Below, in pieces: positions 9,357 to 19,180 of a stretch of 64,000 nt of DNA (within the stretch, counting starts at the first letter, position 1; each line of letters begins with the position of its first letter). Below the pieces are notes generated by a model that did not search any database, was not told the DNA's origin, and saw only the letters and a program-made list of their open reading frames with translations. A program made the translations under genes and the position numbers. The DNA lies in contig NZ_CP120233.1 of NCBI RefSeq assembly GCF_030012985.1, positions 2,703,501 to 2,767,500 of the forward strand, written 5' to 3'. This DNA is from Microbulbifer sp. VAAF005 (lineage in GTDB: Bacteria; Pseudomonadota; Gammaproteobacteria; Pseudomonadales; Cellvibrionaceae).

Positions 9357-11279
9357 ATGAAGAAGCAACAAGTAAAAGACTGGACTTGCGAAGATTCGGC
9401 CGAACTCTACGGCATCCGCAATTGGGGCGCCGGATATTTCGATTTGAACGAAAATGGTGAAATTTCACTGCAAGTCGACGGCCCCAACGGGGTATCACAC
9501 AGCGTTTCCCTAATGGACATTGCCCGAGGCGCCACCGAGCGCGGCCTGGGAATGCCCCTGCTATTGCGTATTGAGAATTTACTCGAAGCGCAGATTGCCC
9601 GGATTAACGAATCCTTTGCCCGCGCTATCGATGACTGCGGCTACGGCAACGTTTTTCGCGGTGTATTTCCCATTAAGGTGAATCAGCAGTGCCAGGTGAT
9701 TGAAGAAATTGCCAATGCCGGCCGCCGTTTTAATCACGGACTGGAAGCAGGCAGTAAAGCGGAGTTAATTGCCGCGCTGTCCATTCTGGATAACACCGAA
9801 TCCCTGATCGTCTGCAACGGTTACAAGGACGAGGAATTTATTAACCTCGGTCTACAGGCCCAGCGCCTGGGCGTGCAGGTTTTCTTCGTCGTGGAAACTC
9901 CCTCGGAAGTAGAAACCATTATCCGCTGCGCCGAGCGCGAGCAGGTGCGCCCGAATATTGGCGCCCGGGTAAAGCTCGCCTCGAAAGTTGGCGGCTACTG
10001 GAATGCAACCAGCGGCGACCGCAGTATTTTCGGCCTGGGCAGTAACGACCTGATCGCCATGGTCGATCAGCTGCGCAATCACGATATGCTCGACTGCCTG
10101 AAACTACTGCACTACCACCTGGGATCACAGGTACCCAATATCCGCGATATCCGCACCGGAGTTTTGGAAGCCTGTCGCTACTACGCCGATCTGGTGGAAG
10201 AAGGCGCGCCCATGGGCTACCTGGACCTGGGCGGTGGCCTGGCAGTGGATTACGATGGCAGCAAGACCAATTACACCCACTCCAAGAATTACTCCCTGGA
10301 TGAGTACTGTGTCGATGTAGTGGAAGCCATTATGGGCACCCTCGATAGTGAGGGGGTCGAGCACCCGGTAATTATCACCGAATCCGGCCGCGCCACTGTG
10401 GCTTACTCCTCAGTGCTGCTGTTCGATATTCTCGACACCACCCGTTTCGAACCGGTGGAACTCGAACACACCAGGATCAGCGAGGGCGACCACCAGATGC
10501 TGCTCAACCTGCAGGACGCAGTGCGCAGTATCACCCCCAAAAACCTGCAGGAGAGCTACAACGACGCCCTCTACTATCGCGACGAGGTGCGCTCCCTATA
10601 CCTGCACGGCCAGGTGAGCCTGCGCGAGCGCGCCAATGCGGAAAACTTGTTCCTGCAGGGCGCCCAGGATATTCGCAAACTACTGGATGAAGCCGAGGAG
10701 ATTCCTGCAGATCTGCAAGCGCTGCCGGAGGTACTGTCGGATATCTACTACGCCAATGTGAGCGTATTCCAGTCGGTGCCGGATATCTGGGCTATCGACC
10801 AGGTATTTCCATTGTTGCCGATCCACCGCCTCGACGAAGCACCGACCCGCTCCGCCATCATCGCCGATATCACCTGTGACTGTGACGGAAAGATCGACCG
10901 CTTTATTGGCCGGGAAAAAGAGCAGAAAACCCTGCCGTTGCACGAACTAAAAGATGGCGAAGACTATATCCTCGGCACCTTCCTGATCGGCGCCTACCAG
11001 GAAACCCTGGGCGACCTGCACAACCTGTTTGGGGACACCAACGTGGTGAGCGTGCGCATTCAGGAAGACGGCAGCATCGACTTCAGCCATGAGATTCACG
11101 GCGACAGTATTTCCGATGTACTGAGTTACGTAGAATATCAACCCAAAGCGCTGTTCGAGCGCTTCCGCCGCCTGGCGGAACGCGCCGTTAAACAGGGGCT
11201 GATTACCGCTGCCCAGCGCAAGCAGATTCTGCAGACTTATACCGCCAGCATGAGCGGATACACCTATTTCGAAAAGTAA
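9357..11279 (+). CDS. speA: Biosynthetic arginine decarboxylase
   Basis: PLP enzyme that converts L-arginine to agmatine, the first step of putrescine formation in this cluster. 640 residues, close to E. coli SpeA (658). The PLP lysine is in GVFPIKVNQQ. LGSQVPN, LDLGGGLAVDYDG and HPVIITESGRA are the fold III decarboxylase blocks, and the late CDCDGKIDRF carries active-site residues. AAAGG precedes the ATG at 9357. First gene of a same-strand series with the carboxyspermidine genes and agmatinase. Confidence 0.97.
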   Translation: MKKQQVKDWTCEDSAELYGIRNWGAGYFDLNENGEISLQVDGPNGVSHSVSLMDIARGATERGLGMPLLLRIENLLEAQIARINESFARAIDDCGYGNVFRGVFPIKVNQQCQVIEEIANAGRRFNHGLEAGSKAELIAALSILDNTESLIVCNGYKDEEFINLGLQAQRLGVQVFFVVETPSEVETIIRCAEREQVRPNIGARVKLASKVGGYWNATSGDRSIFGLGSNDLIAMVDQLRNHDMLDCLKLLHYHLGSQVPNIRDIRTGVLEACRYYADLVEEGAPMGYLDLGGGLAVDYDGSKTNYTHSKNYSLDEYCVDVVEAIMGTLDSEGVEHPVIITESGRATVAYSSVLLFDILDTTRFEPVELEHTRISEGDHQMLLNLQDAVRSITPKNLQESYNDALYYRDEVRSLYLHGQVSLRERANAENLFLQGAQDIRKLLDEAEEIPADLQALPEVLSDIYYANVSVFQSVPDIWAIDQVFPLLPIHRLDEAPTRSAIIADITCDCDGKIDRFIGREKEQKTLPLHELKDGEDYILGTFLIGAYQETLGDLHNLFGDTNVVSVRIQEDGSIDFSHEIHGDSISDVLSYVEYQPKALFERFRRLAERAVKQGLITAAQRKQILQTYTASMSGYTYFEK

Positions 11280-11350
11280 GTTTGAATAATAAGGCGCCAG
11301 CGCCTTTGAAAAGATAGCGGCAGTAAAAGCCGCAGATTAAGGAGATCTTT

Positions 11351-12544
<1,194 letters not shown>

Positions 12545-12614
12545 GCCGTACTTTTCTCAGACCTCCGGGGTGGGCCCCAGCGCCCGCCCCAACGCACCAG
12601 GATATAACGCCCCC

Positions 12615-13808
12615 ATGGACCTCACTCCCCGCGTTGACTACTTCGGACACTTTGATCCCTACCGCGTACCCTCACCCTGCTTCGTCGTGGATGAGATCGC
12701 CCTACGCGACAATTTGGCACTGCTCGCCGACGTACAAGAGCGCAGCGGCGCCAAGGTACTGGCAGCGCTCAAAGCCTTTTCCATGTTCAGCACCGGACCC
12801 ATCGTGGCTGAATACCTTTCCGGCACCTGTGCCAGTGGCCTGCACGAAGCCAAGCTGGGTTACGAAGAATACGGCGGTCGCGACAAAGGCAAGGAAGTCC
12901 ATGTATTTAGTGCCGGTTACAAGGACGAGGAACTGCGCGAAATACTGCAATTCGCCCACCATGTGGTTTTTAACTCTTTTTCCCAGTGGAAGCGCTATCG
13001 GGAACTGTGCCTGGATATGCAGAAGCAGCGGCCAGAGCTAAGTTTCGGCTTGCGGATTAACCCGGAGCACTCCGAGGGCCACACCGATCTCTACGATCCC
13101 TGTGCCCCCTGCTCACGCCTGGGAATCGTGCGCTCGCTGTTTGAAAACGAGTCCCTTGAGGGCATTAGCGGCCTGCATTTCCACACTTTATGTGAGCAGG
13201 ATTTCAAACCCCTGGAGCGCACTATCGCTGCGGTAGAGGAAAAGTTTGGCGACCTGATTCCGCAGATGGAGTGGATCAATTTTGGTGGTGGCCACCACAT
13301 TACCCGCCGCGACTACCAGGTGGACGAACTGGTCGAAGCGGTGCGCAATTTTGCCGAAAAATACGATGTGCAGGTTTACCTGGAACCCGGCGAGGCAATT
13401 TCCCTTTTCGCCGGTATCCTTGTGGCCGAGGTAGTGGACATCACCTGGAATGGCGAAAACCAGGCCATCCTGGACGCCTCCGCCACCTGCCATATGCCCG
13501 ATGTGCTGGAAATGCCCTACCGACCGGAAATTACCGGCGCCGCTCGCCCCGGTGACCTTCCCCATACCTATCGCCTGGGTGGGCAAAGTTGCCTCGCCGG
13601 CGATAGCATCGGCGAATACAGTTTCAGTCAACCATTGCGGATTGGCGAACGCCTGGTATTCGAGGAAATGGCCTATTACACCATGGTAAAAACCAATACC
13701 TTCAACGGTATCCCCCTACCCGCAATTGCCCTGTGGAACTCGGATACCGACGATTTGAAGATGATCAAAGCTTTCGGCTACGAGGATTTCAAGGAACGCC
13801 TCTCTTAA
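12615..13808 (+). CDS. nspC: Carboxynorspermidine/carboxyspermidine decarboxylase
   Basis: 397 residues. PLP enzyme of the alanine-racemase fold that decarboxylates carboxy(nor)spermidine to (nor)spermidine. The PLP lysine lies in VLAALKAFSMFS. INFGGGHHITRRDY, VYLEPGEAISLFAG and the catalytic Cys/Asp region GGQSCLAGDSIGEYSF are all visible. The ATG at 12615 behind AGGAT was chosen; a GTG 15 codons earlier adds a Pro-rich leader unlike the family. Together with the dehydrogenase, SpeA and SpeB it completes a route to spermidine without S-adenosylmethionine. Confidence 0.94.
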   Translation: MDLTPRVDYFGHFDPYRVPSPCFVVDEIALRDNLALLADVQERSGAKVLAALKAFSMFSTGPIVAEYLSGTCASGLHEAKLGYEEYGGRDKGKEVHVFSAGYKDEELREILQFAHHVVFNSFSQWKRYRELCLDMQKQRPELSFGLRINPEHSEGHTDLYDPCAPCSRLGIVRSLFENESLEGISGLHFHTLCEQDFKPLERTIAAVEEKFGDLIPQMEWINFGGGHHITRRDYQVDELVEAVRNFAEKYDVQVYLEPGEAISLFAGILVAEVVDITWNGENQAILDASATCHMPDVLEMPYRPEITGAARPGDLPHTYRLGGQSCLAGDSIGEYSFSQPLRIGERLVFEEMAYYTMVKTNTFNGIPLPAIALWNSDTDDLKMIKAFGYEDFKERLS

Positions 13809-13871
13809 ATAGTGCCGATAGAGATAGATGCGGCAGGCAATGAGTTCTTGCCTCCGCCAGAGGACCAGTAG

Positions 13872-14744
13872 ATGTTGTCAGAAAACGAATACCCCATTTT
13901 TCTCGGCTCCGAGATCGAGCAGCCGAAGCCGGAAGACGCCCTCTTTCACATTATCCCCATCCCCTATGAAGAGACCGTCTCCTACGGCGGCGGCACCGGC
14001 AAGGGCCCAACTTCCATTCTGGAAGCCTCCTGGCAGCTGGAGACTTTCGACAATTTCTCCAATCCCTGCGATCTGGGCATTTACACTCGCTCACCGGTCT
14101 CGGTTTTCGGCCCCGCAGAACAGGTGATGGACAATATCGCCGCAGCCACCAAAGAGGTATTGGCACTGGGCAAGATGCCGGTGGGTATCGGCGGCGAACA
14201 CTCCGTGACCTGGGGCATTATCAAGGGGCTACTGGACGCCGGTGAAACAGACTTTGGCGTAGTGCAAATCGATGCCCACGCCGACCTGCGCGATCGCTAT
14301 GAAGGTCACAAACACAGCCACGCCAGCGTGATGCGTCTAGTGGTAGAAGCCGGTGTTCCCCTGTTCCAGCTGGGAATCCGCGCCTATTGCGAAGAGGAAG
14401 TACAGGCCCGCAAGGACCACAACGTAGGCTACCTGGATGCCCACCAACTGGTGCCCAACAACGTGCAGGAATTCCAGTTACCGGAGAATTTCCCCAAGAA
14501 AGTCTTCTTTACCCTGGATGTGGACGGTATGGACCCATCGGTCTTCCCTTCTACCGGCACCCCGGTACCCGGCGGTCTCGGCTGGTACCAGACCCTCAAC
14601 TTATTCGAATCTGTTGCGCGACAAAGAGAGATAATTGGCTTCGATCTGCTGGAATTTGCGCCGATCGAGGGCTTTCACGCCTATGACTTTGCCGCCGCAC
14701 AACTGATGTACAAATTGATGGGAATCATCCAGCGCAACCGCTGA
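13872..14744 (+). CDS. speB: Agmatinase
   Basis: Hydrolyses agmatine to putrescine and urea. 290 residues of the arginase fold, with Mn ligands in GGEHSVTWG, QIDAHADLRD and TLDVDGMDPSVFP and the end block GFDLLEFAP. GAGGAC precedes the ATG. The gene follows nspC by 63 bp, so the chain speA - dehydrogenase - nspC - speB is probably read as one unit or from closely linked promoters. It supplies putrescine to the two enzymes encoded just upstream. Confidence 0.96.
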   Translation: MLSENEYPIFLGSEIEQPKPEDALFHIIPIPYEETVSYGGGTGKGPTSILEASWQLETFDNFSNPCDLGIYTRSPVSVFGPAEQVMDNIAAATKEVLALGKMPVGIGGEHSVTWGIIKGLLDAGETDFGVVQIDAHADLRDRYEGHKHSHASVMRLVVEAGVPLFQLGIRAYCEEEVQARKDHNVGYLDAHQLVPNNVQEFQLPENFPKKVFFTLDVDGMDPSVFPSTGTPVPGGLGWYQTLNLFESVARQREIIGFDLLEFAPIEGFHAYDFAAAQLMYKLMGIIQRNR

Positions 14745-14855
14745 CTGCAGCTCCAGGCTCCGGCACTTTGACAATTCTTAACCAATTAACCTGTCTTTAA
14801 TGTCAGTTTAAGAGTTAGTATGTCAAATGTGAGTAATCACTTCGCTGGAGAGACT

Positions 14856-15544
14856 GTGAATAAACTGAATGTCGTAATTGGCGCCAGTGCGTTCCTGGCA
14901 CTGGCCGCTTTTGCCTTTAGCCCACCCGCCGATGCGCGCGGTTATGAGCGCGGGGAGATCATCGCCACCACCACCGTGGTGGAGGTTATCGCGGACCACG
15001 TATTTCGATCGGATTCATTGCACCCGTTCTACCTGTGGGCCATGTGCGTGTCGCAGTCGGCGGACGCCCCTTTTACTACCATGGCGGACATTTCTACCGC
15101 CACGGCCCTCGTGGTTATGTGGTTGTCGCTGCCCCCCTGGGCGCCTCGGTAGTCACCCTGCCAACTAGTGCTGTGAGAGTCCAAGTAGGCGGAATTACTT
15201 ATTACCAGTACGCCGATGCCTATTATCAATGGCACCCGGCTACGCGCACTTATGTTGTGGTAGCACCACCCGCAGTGGCTGTAGCTCCAGCACCCGTGGC
15301 CGTTGTTCCTGCGCCAGCGCCGGCTGTAGCAGTCCCCGTTGCAACGGCAGCAGCTCCCGCTACTGTGCCTGCAACCCCGGACCCTGGCCCCCAGGGCTTC
15401 CAGCCCGGACAAGTGGTGGAAACCTTACCCAAAGGCTACGCCGCTGAAATTATCAATGGCATCCAGTACTACCGCTATGGCGGCAATTACTTTATGCCGA
15501 CCCAGCGCGATGGCCAGGAGGTCTACGTAGTCGTCAAGCTGTAA
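14856..15544 (+). pseudogene. DUF6515-like exported protein, copy 2, frame broken at a G run
   Basis: The start is a GTG at 14856 behind GGAGA, giving a signal peptide ending PADA. The frame is right to about 14951 (ADARGYERG). From there on the family sequence continues only in the -1 frame, as GDHRHHHRGGGYRG, then GGRPFYYHGGHFYRHGP and TYYQYADAYYQW, down to the stop at 15544. One more G in the GGGG run at 14952-14955 would restore a single frame of about 229 codons. An Ala/Pro/Val-rich linker (about 125-165) precedes a last domain with YYRYGGNYFMP. Either a real inactivating frameshift or a homopolymer sequencing error. The 3' end overlaps the convergent ycaQ-like gene by 11 bp. Confidence 0.72.
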
Positions 15545-16619
15545 GCGCGGCTTCGCTTTGCAGCCCGTGAAAACGGGCAAACTGCCCCAGAGCCCGGTGG
15601 TAGCTCGCCTCTAGCGAGACACCGGGTTTCTTATTCCAGTGCAGGGCCTCTACCCTCAATACACCCGCATCCCGATCAGCCTTCAAGTCCACCTGCCCCA
15701 CGAATTGGTCGCCATATAAAATCGGTAGGCAAAAATAGCCATAGCGGCGCTTGGCCGCCGGCACATAGCACTCCAATTGATATTCAAAATCAAACAACCG
15801 GCGCAGGCGTTTGCGCTGCAATATCAGCGGATCAAATGGGGATAACAGGCGCACTTTGCGAGATGGTCGTACCGGCTCCCAGTCCAGGTGCTCAGTGAGC
15901 ATCAGCTCTTTTCCCCACTGCGTGAGTTCGCCGGTTGCCAGCATACGCTTAATTGCCAGCTGGATAAGGGGTTTGTCTTCCCGGCGCAAGTAAGCAATTT
16001 CCTCCGCTCGGCCAATCCCCTGGCACCCCAGAAAAGTGCGCACCAGATGGCTGCCGTACTCAATTTCCGAGGCGGCATTGGTCGGGATATTTGCCGGCAG
16101 TATCCGCTCCGGGAGATCAAAGACTTTTTGAAAGCCCTCCCGGTGGCTGACCATCAGCTCACCTTCATGAAACAACTGCTCCAGGGCTTTCTTCTCATCG
16201 GACCACTCCCACCATCCACTCTTGGTGCGCACAAAATCGCTGGCCCTCAGCGCGCCCTCCTCTCGCACACGATCGAGAACATAGCGGCACAACTTGGCAT
16301 TCTTCTCAAACCAGTGGCGCTGACCCGCGCGGATACGATCCATACGCACCCGTGCATAGTGGTAATGGGCCATTGGCAGATAGGCGGCGGCGTGGGACCA
16401 ATACTCGAATATTTCGCGACGTTGCTCCGCTTCAGCCAGGTGTGTCTCGCGGTAGCGGGGCAGGCGATTGTAGAGCTGGTGATGGTGGGCCCGGGTAATT
16501 CGCTGAATGGCATCCAACTGCAGGGCCCCCAGATGTTGTAACAACTGCGACAGCCCACCGCTCCAAGGGTTGTGGATAAATTGGCGCTGCAGCACCAGTG
16601 CGCGGATCTTTTGCTCCAT
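15534..16619 (-). CDS. YcaQ-like DNA glycosylase (winged-helix, crosslink repair family)
   Basis: 361 residues. Members of the YcaQ/AlkX group (HTH_42, formerly DUF1006) unhook interstrand DNA crosslinks; that role is inferred from family membership. Visible: LGALQLDAIQRITRAHHHQLYNR near the N-terminus, the YWSHAAAYLPM block, and the C-terminal LLSPFDPLILQRKRLRRLFDFEY and PILYGDQFVGQVDLKADR. The catalytic-type QxD is seen in the last of these. The start was set at ATG 16619; the frame also allows TTG at 16625. A degraded second copy of the 5' part lies at 18955-19140. Confidence 0.87.
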   Translation of the reverse strand: MEQKIRALVLQRQFIHNPWSGGLSQLLQHLGALQLDAIQRITRAHHHQLYNRLPRYRETHLAEAEQRREIFEYWSHAAAYLPMAHYHYARVRMDRIRAGQRHWFEKNAKLCRYVLDRVREEGALRASDFVRTKSGWWEWSDEKKALEQLFHEGELMVSHREGFQKVFDLPERILPANIPTNAASEIEYGSHLVRTFLGCQGIGRAEEIAYLRREDKPLIQLAIKRMLATGELTQWGKELMLTEHLDWEPVRPSRKVRLLSPFDPLILQRKRLRRLFDFEYQLECYVPAAKRRYGYFCLPILYGDQFVGQVDLKADRDAGVLRVEALHWNKKPGVSLEASYHRALGQFARFHGLQSEAALTA

Positions 16620-17171
16620 TAGCAAAGTGCGGTTCCCCTTTACCGATGAACAGTAAATACTCTAAAACTCTCAAGGTATAAATTAAAGAGCCCCTGAATA
16701 ACTCCGCAATATCCCTGCGGGTATTGCAGGCTACCGATGTTAGGCGCAACTCGCCGCAAATGGCTAGCCCTTTGCAAGAACTGCACTTTAGGGCTTGCAG
16801 AGACATCACGGAGGTGTGCAGAAATTTCCTGATTTAAAACAAATCGATAAACCTATATATATCCCGAATTCAGATGCCCATGCTTTCAACATATTTGAAG
16901 AAATTACTACTGGGGAGGAAGGAAAGAATACACTTCACTCGAGACACGCTGTGAATACATCCCTGTAAGCTCCTAATCGGCATCCATGCCTCATAGGGTC
17001 CCGAGCGCAGTGTATTATTTCCTTCTCCCTTTTTAGTAAATATAACCAGAAGTGAAAAGAAAGTGGCAGCAGCGGATGAGTCAAACCATTACCTTTTGTG
17101 CCGTGGGCTGCACGAAAACTGTAGATTAAACTTACCGCTGTGCCAGGCAGTCCATAGCCACAACTAGACTC
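16620..17171. other. Gene-free interval between the ycaQ-like gene and csrA
   Basis: No convincing gene. It contains a hairpin at 16706-16727 (GCAATA.CCC / GGG.TATTGC), preceded by a CCCTGAATAACTCCG motif that resembles, in part, a stretch near 27905. It also contains the inverted-repeat element at 16912-17029, described separately. The look is that of transposition debris. Confidence 0.6.
16912..17029. mobile_element. MITE-like 118-bp inverted-repeat element
   Basis: The arms are at 16912-16934 (GGGGAGGAAGGAAAGAATACACT broken by single differences) and 17009-17029. The second arm's reverse complement matches the first at about 20 of 21 positions with one gap. The interior holds CACGCTGTGAATACATCCCTGTAAGCTC split by a GGCATCCATGCC inner palindrome, a composition I associate with short intergenic repeats dispersed in marine gammaproteobacteria. 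No coding frame. Whether other copies exist cannot be seen here. Confidence 0.55.
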
Positions 17172-17360
17172 TCAACAACTTCCATTCCTCTGTGTTACTT
17201 CCTTTCGGACACGTATATATATTTCTTCACGGTGCACGGGTAAGGATTTTGGAGCACGTATTCCTATCTTCACCTGATTACCCTTAACTTCCAATACGGT
17301 GACTGACACATTACTCCCTATCCTTAAGTTTTCACCTGTACGGCGCTTTAAGATCAACAT
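17172..17360 (-). CDS. csrA: CsrA/RsmA-family RNA-binding regulator
   Basis: 62 residues; post-transcriptional regulator that binds GGA-containing hairpins in mRNA leaders. [15 protein letters not shown], then [19 protein letters not shown] with the key Arg44-type residue, match CsrA throughout. The C-terminal [13 protein letters not shown] tail diverges. It stands alone in a debris-rich interval with no alaS or recA-type neighbour, so it may be an accessory copy rather than the main housekeeping csrA. An SD is weak (GTAGGC). Confidence 0.88.
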   Translation of the reverse strand: MLILKRRTGENLRIGSNVSVTVLEVKGNQVKIGIRAPKSLPVHREEIYIRVRKEVTQRNGSC

Positions 17361-18000
17361 AGTTATTGCCTACTGATACTCAAATCATGGGTAGCCCCTC
17401 CGTAATGGAAGGCCAAAAAATAATGTTTTAGGGAAATACGGGGTGGTGCGCGGGAACGGTAGGCGAAGAAGAAGAAAAGGCGGGCACTACGCTCCCAGAG
17501 CTTGGGGAATCGCTCCAAGCCGCTGAATGTTCTCCACTTTATTGAAGACGAGCGGGTTTCTAGCGTACTATGCATATAGCCATCTTGATAGGGTCTTTAT
17601 CAATTTGGTCAGCTGGCCCCTGGTGTTCGCCCACCTTGGGTCAGCGCCTTTTACTTACTCTTACGTCACACTACCGTTCTCCTTTGAGGGGAGGGTTGTT
17701 GAGAAAACTCTTAGATATTTTGATTCTCTCGAATCCCTTTGGCCACCGGCCTTCAGAAAGCCACTAAATCACAGCCAAAATACCGATAAATATCTATCGA
17801 TTCTACGCAGCTTTGATACTAAAACAAACTTAATAAAATCCAATAAGATAATTTTTGTGCCAATTTTTCATCTGCGACTATAAAAATTTATCTCACTATA
17901 AAATTGGAAATTAGAAATATAAGAGCGAGCGTTTAAAAACAGCCGTAAGATAGTATATAAATTATTTATTGATACCCCATGGCAGACCGCTCCCGAGCTC
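17361..18000. other. Gene-poor interval with unrecognised open frames
   Basis: Open frames of 70 codons (17363-17575, minus) and 118 codons (17527-17883, plus) overlap each other. Neither shows an SD, a recognisable domain or convincing amino-acid composition. The last 120 bases are very AT-rich. I see no supported gene. Confidence 0.5.
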
Positions 18001-18603
18001 TTAACCTATATTGATAAGGCGAGACTGTTTTGAATTGGCAGAAAGAAGAGCTGTACCAAAGCTCAAGCCTTCCAGATCGAATTCTTCGCAAAGATTTTTG
18101 AATTTTTCATTGCAAAAGCAAACTGAACATCCTTCCCAATAGCTCCTGAATAATAGCTTTTCCCTAGCCTCTTCACCAAATACTAACGATTTAATAGTCT
18201 GTGTGTCTGGCTCGCTATGGAAACTACGCGATAAATCTGGACTCAAATCAGTCAGGTTATTAAATAAGTAATAGTTGTACCCTGAAACATTTAAAGGAAG
18301 AAATTCACCAAAGTCGTCCAGCATCAGGCGAAAGACAGCATACGCCCTCTCTGAAAAAACAAGGTTGGGTCCCGACCAGATACAAATACTGGGGATCTTA
18401 ACTGCCTCAGGAAATGCTGGTGGAGACTGGAAAACTGTTTTTATTGGCCCCCAATAGCCAGCTAGCTTCTTTTCCTTTATCCCCATATAGACAAAATCCA
18501 TAATATGATCATCAGCATTTAGTTGATCAGCAATATCCTCCATATCAAGAGGTATCTCCTTGTATATTGCAGGATTGGTAGTTAACCTATAAATCTGTTT
18601 CAT
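18001..18603 (-). CDS. Immunity-type protein (Imm11/DUF1629-like)
   Basis: 200 residues, cytoplasmic, no signal peptide. The segment LVFSERAYAVFRLMLDDFGEF and then LPLNVSGYNYYLFNNLTDL resembles the core of DUF1629/Imm11-type proteins, which occur as immunity partners next to polymorphic toxins. This rests on pattern memory and has not been searched. The start is the ATG at 18603, which overlaps the TGA of an upstream reading frame (ATGA), so translation is probably coupled. The upstream partner is only a remnant, leaving this gene as an orphan. AT-rich compared with its conserved neighbours, which suggests transfer. Confidence 0.6.
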   Translation of the reverse strand: MKQIYRLTTNPAIYKEIPLDMEDIADQLNADDHIMDFVYMGIKEKKLAGYWGPIKTVFQSPPAFPEAVKIPSICIWSGPNLVFSERAYAVFRLMLDDFGEFLPLNVSGYNYYLFNNLTDLSPDLSRSFHSEPDTQTIKSLVFGEEAREKLLFRSYWEGCSVCFCNEKFKNLCEEFDLEGLSFGTALLSANSKQSRLINIG

Positions 18604-18821
18604 ACCCTGTTCCAATCTATATTCTCAGGCTCTAAAATCTCCCTTGGATATCCACTGCCTTTTAGCTTTAAATCCTTTAAAGCTCTTAAAAACATCCCAT
18701 CAACTAATGTGAGTTCCATATTCACAACGACCCCTCTTTCATAATTATATCCATATAATGGATTGTGGATGGGGCGGCCAGGGATTGACCAGGAAACGGC
18801 CTTAAAAAGAGAGGCTATTTC
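18600..18821 (-). pseudogene. 3' remnant of a gene upstream of the immunity-type protein (probable toxin tail)
   Basis: A 73-codon open stretch with no good start near its beginning runs from a TAA at 18822-18824 to the TGA at 18600-18602. It includes VSWSIPGRPIHNPLYGYNY, ERGVVVNMELTLVDGMF and YPREILEPENIDWNRV. The stop overlaps the immunity-type start by the ATGA arrangement normal for toxin-immunity pairs. The sequence reads like the C-terminal end of a larger protein rather than a complete gene. The toxin family is not identified. Confidence 0.5.
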
Positions 18822-18954
18822 TTACCTATGATTATTTATAGATTTCCTGAAGAAAAAGAATACGCAGAGTACTACGCTGAACGCCCATCCCCCCTAATCC
18901 AGTAACGCGCAGAACAATCTTGGGCATCCATAGACTTAATTTAGCGGCACTGCT

Positions 18955-19140
18955 CTCTTTCAGCCGGGTGAGACTCGCGGCAAAGGGAGGCAATGGTAGA
19001 GCTGGTGGTGGACCCGGGTAATTCGTTGGAGGGAGCCCAGGTGTTGCGCCAGCCCCAACAGCCCTTCAGTCCAGGAGCTATGGATAAATTAGCGCTTTAG
19101 CACCAATCTTTTTTTTCGCATAACAAGAGGTGGCTCCCCT
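18955..19140 (-). pseudogene. Decayed fragment of a second ycaQ 5' end
   Basis: On direct comparison the bases at about 18957-19140 align with 16428-16640, the start and upstream part of the intact ycaQ-like gene. Shared blocks include TTCAGCC.GGTG, GTAGAGCTGGTG, CCCGGGTAATTCG, GGATAAATT.GCGCT, GCACCA and the upstream GG.TCCCCT. Several indels and the loss of about 20 bases destroy the frame. It is therefore a dead partial duplicate on the same strand. Confidence 0.78.
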
Positions 19141-19180
19141 AGGTTCGGATATTCGACAGCCGCGAACCTAGCAGAAAGGC

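Noticed and set aside
12545..12600. GC-rich inverted stretch between the dehydrogenase and nspC as a terminator
   Set aside because: The stem is imperfect, has no T run, and a stop there would split a coherent pathway operon.
17363..17883. Overlapping open frames of 70 (minus) and 118 (plus) codons
   Set aside because: No SD, no recognisable domain and an odd composition (runs of Phe, Arg, Pro). One or both could be debris of a mobile element, but I cannot identify it.
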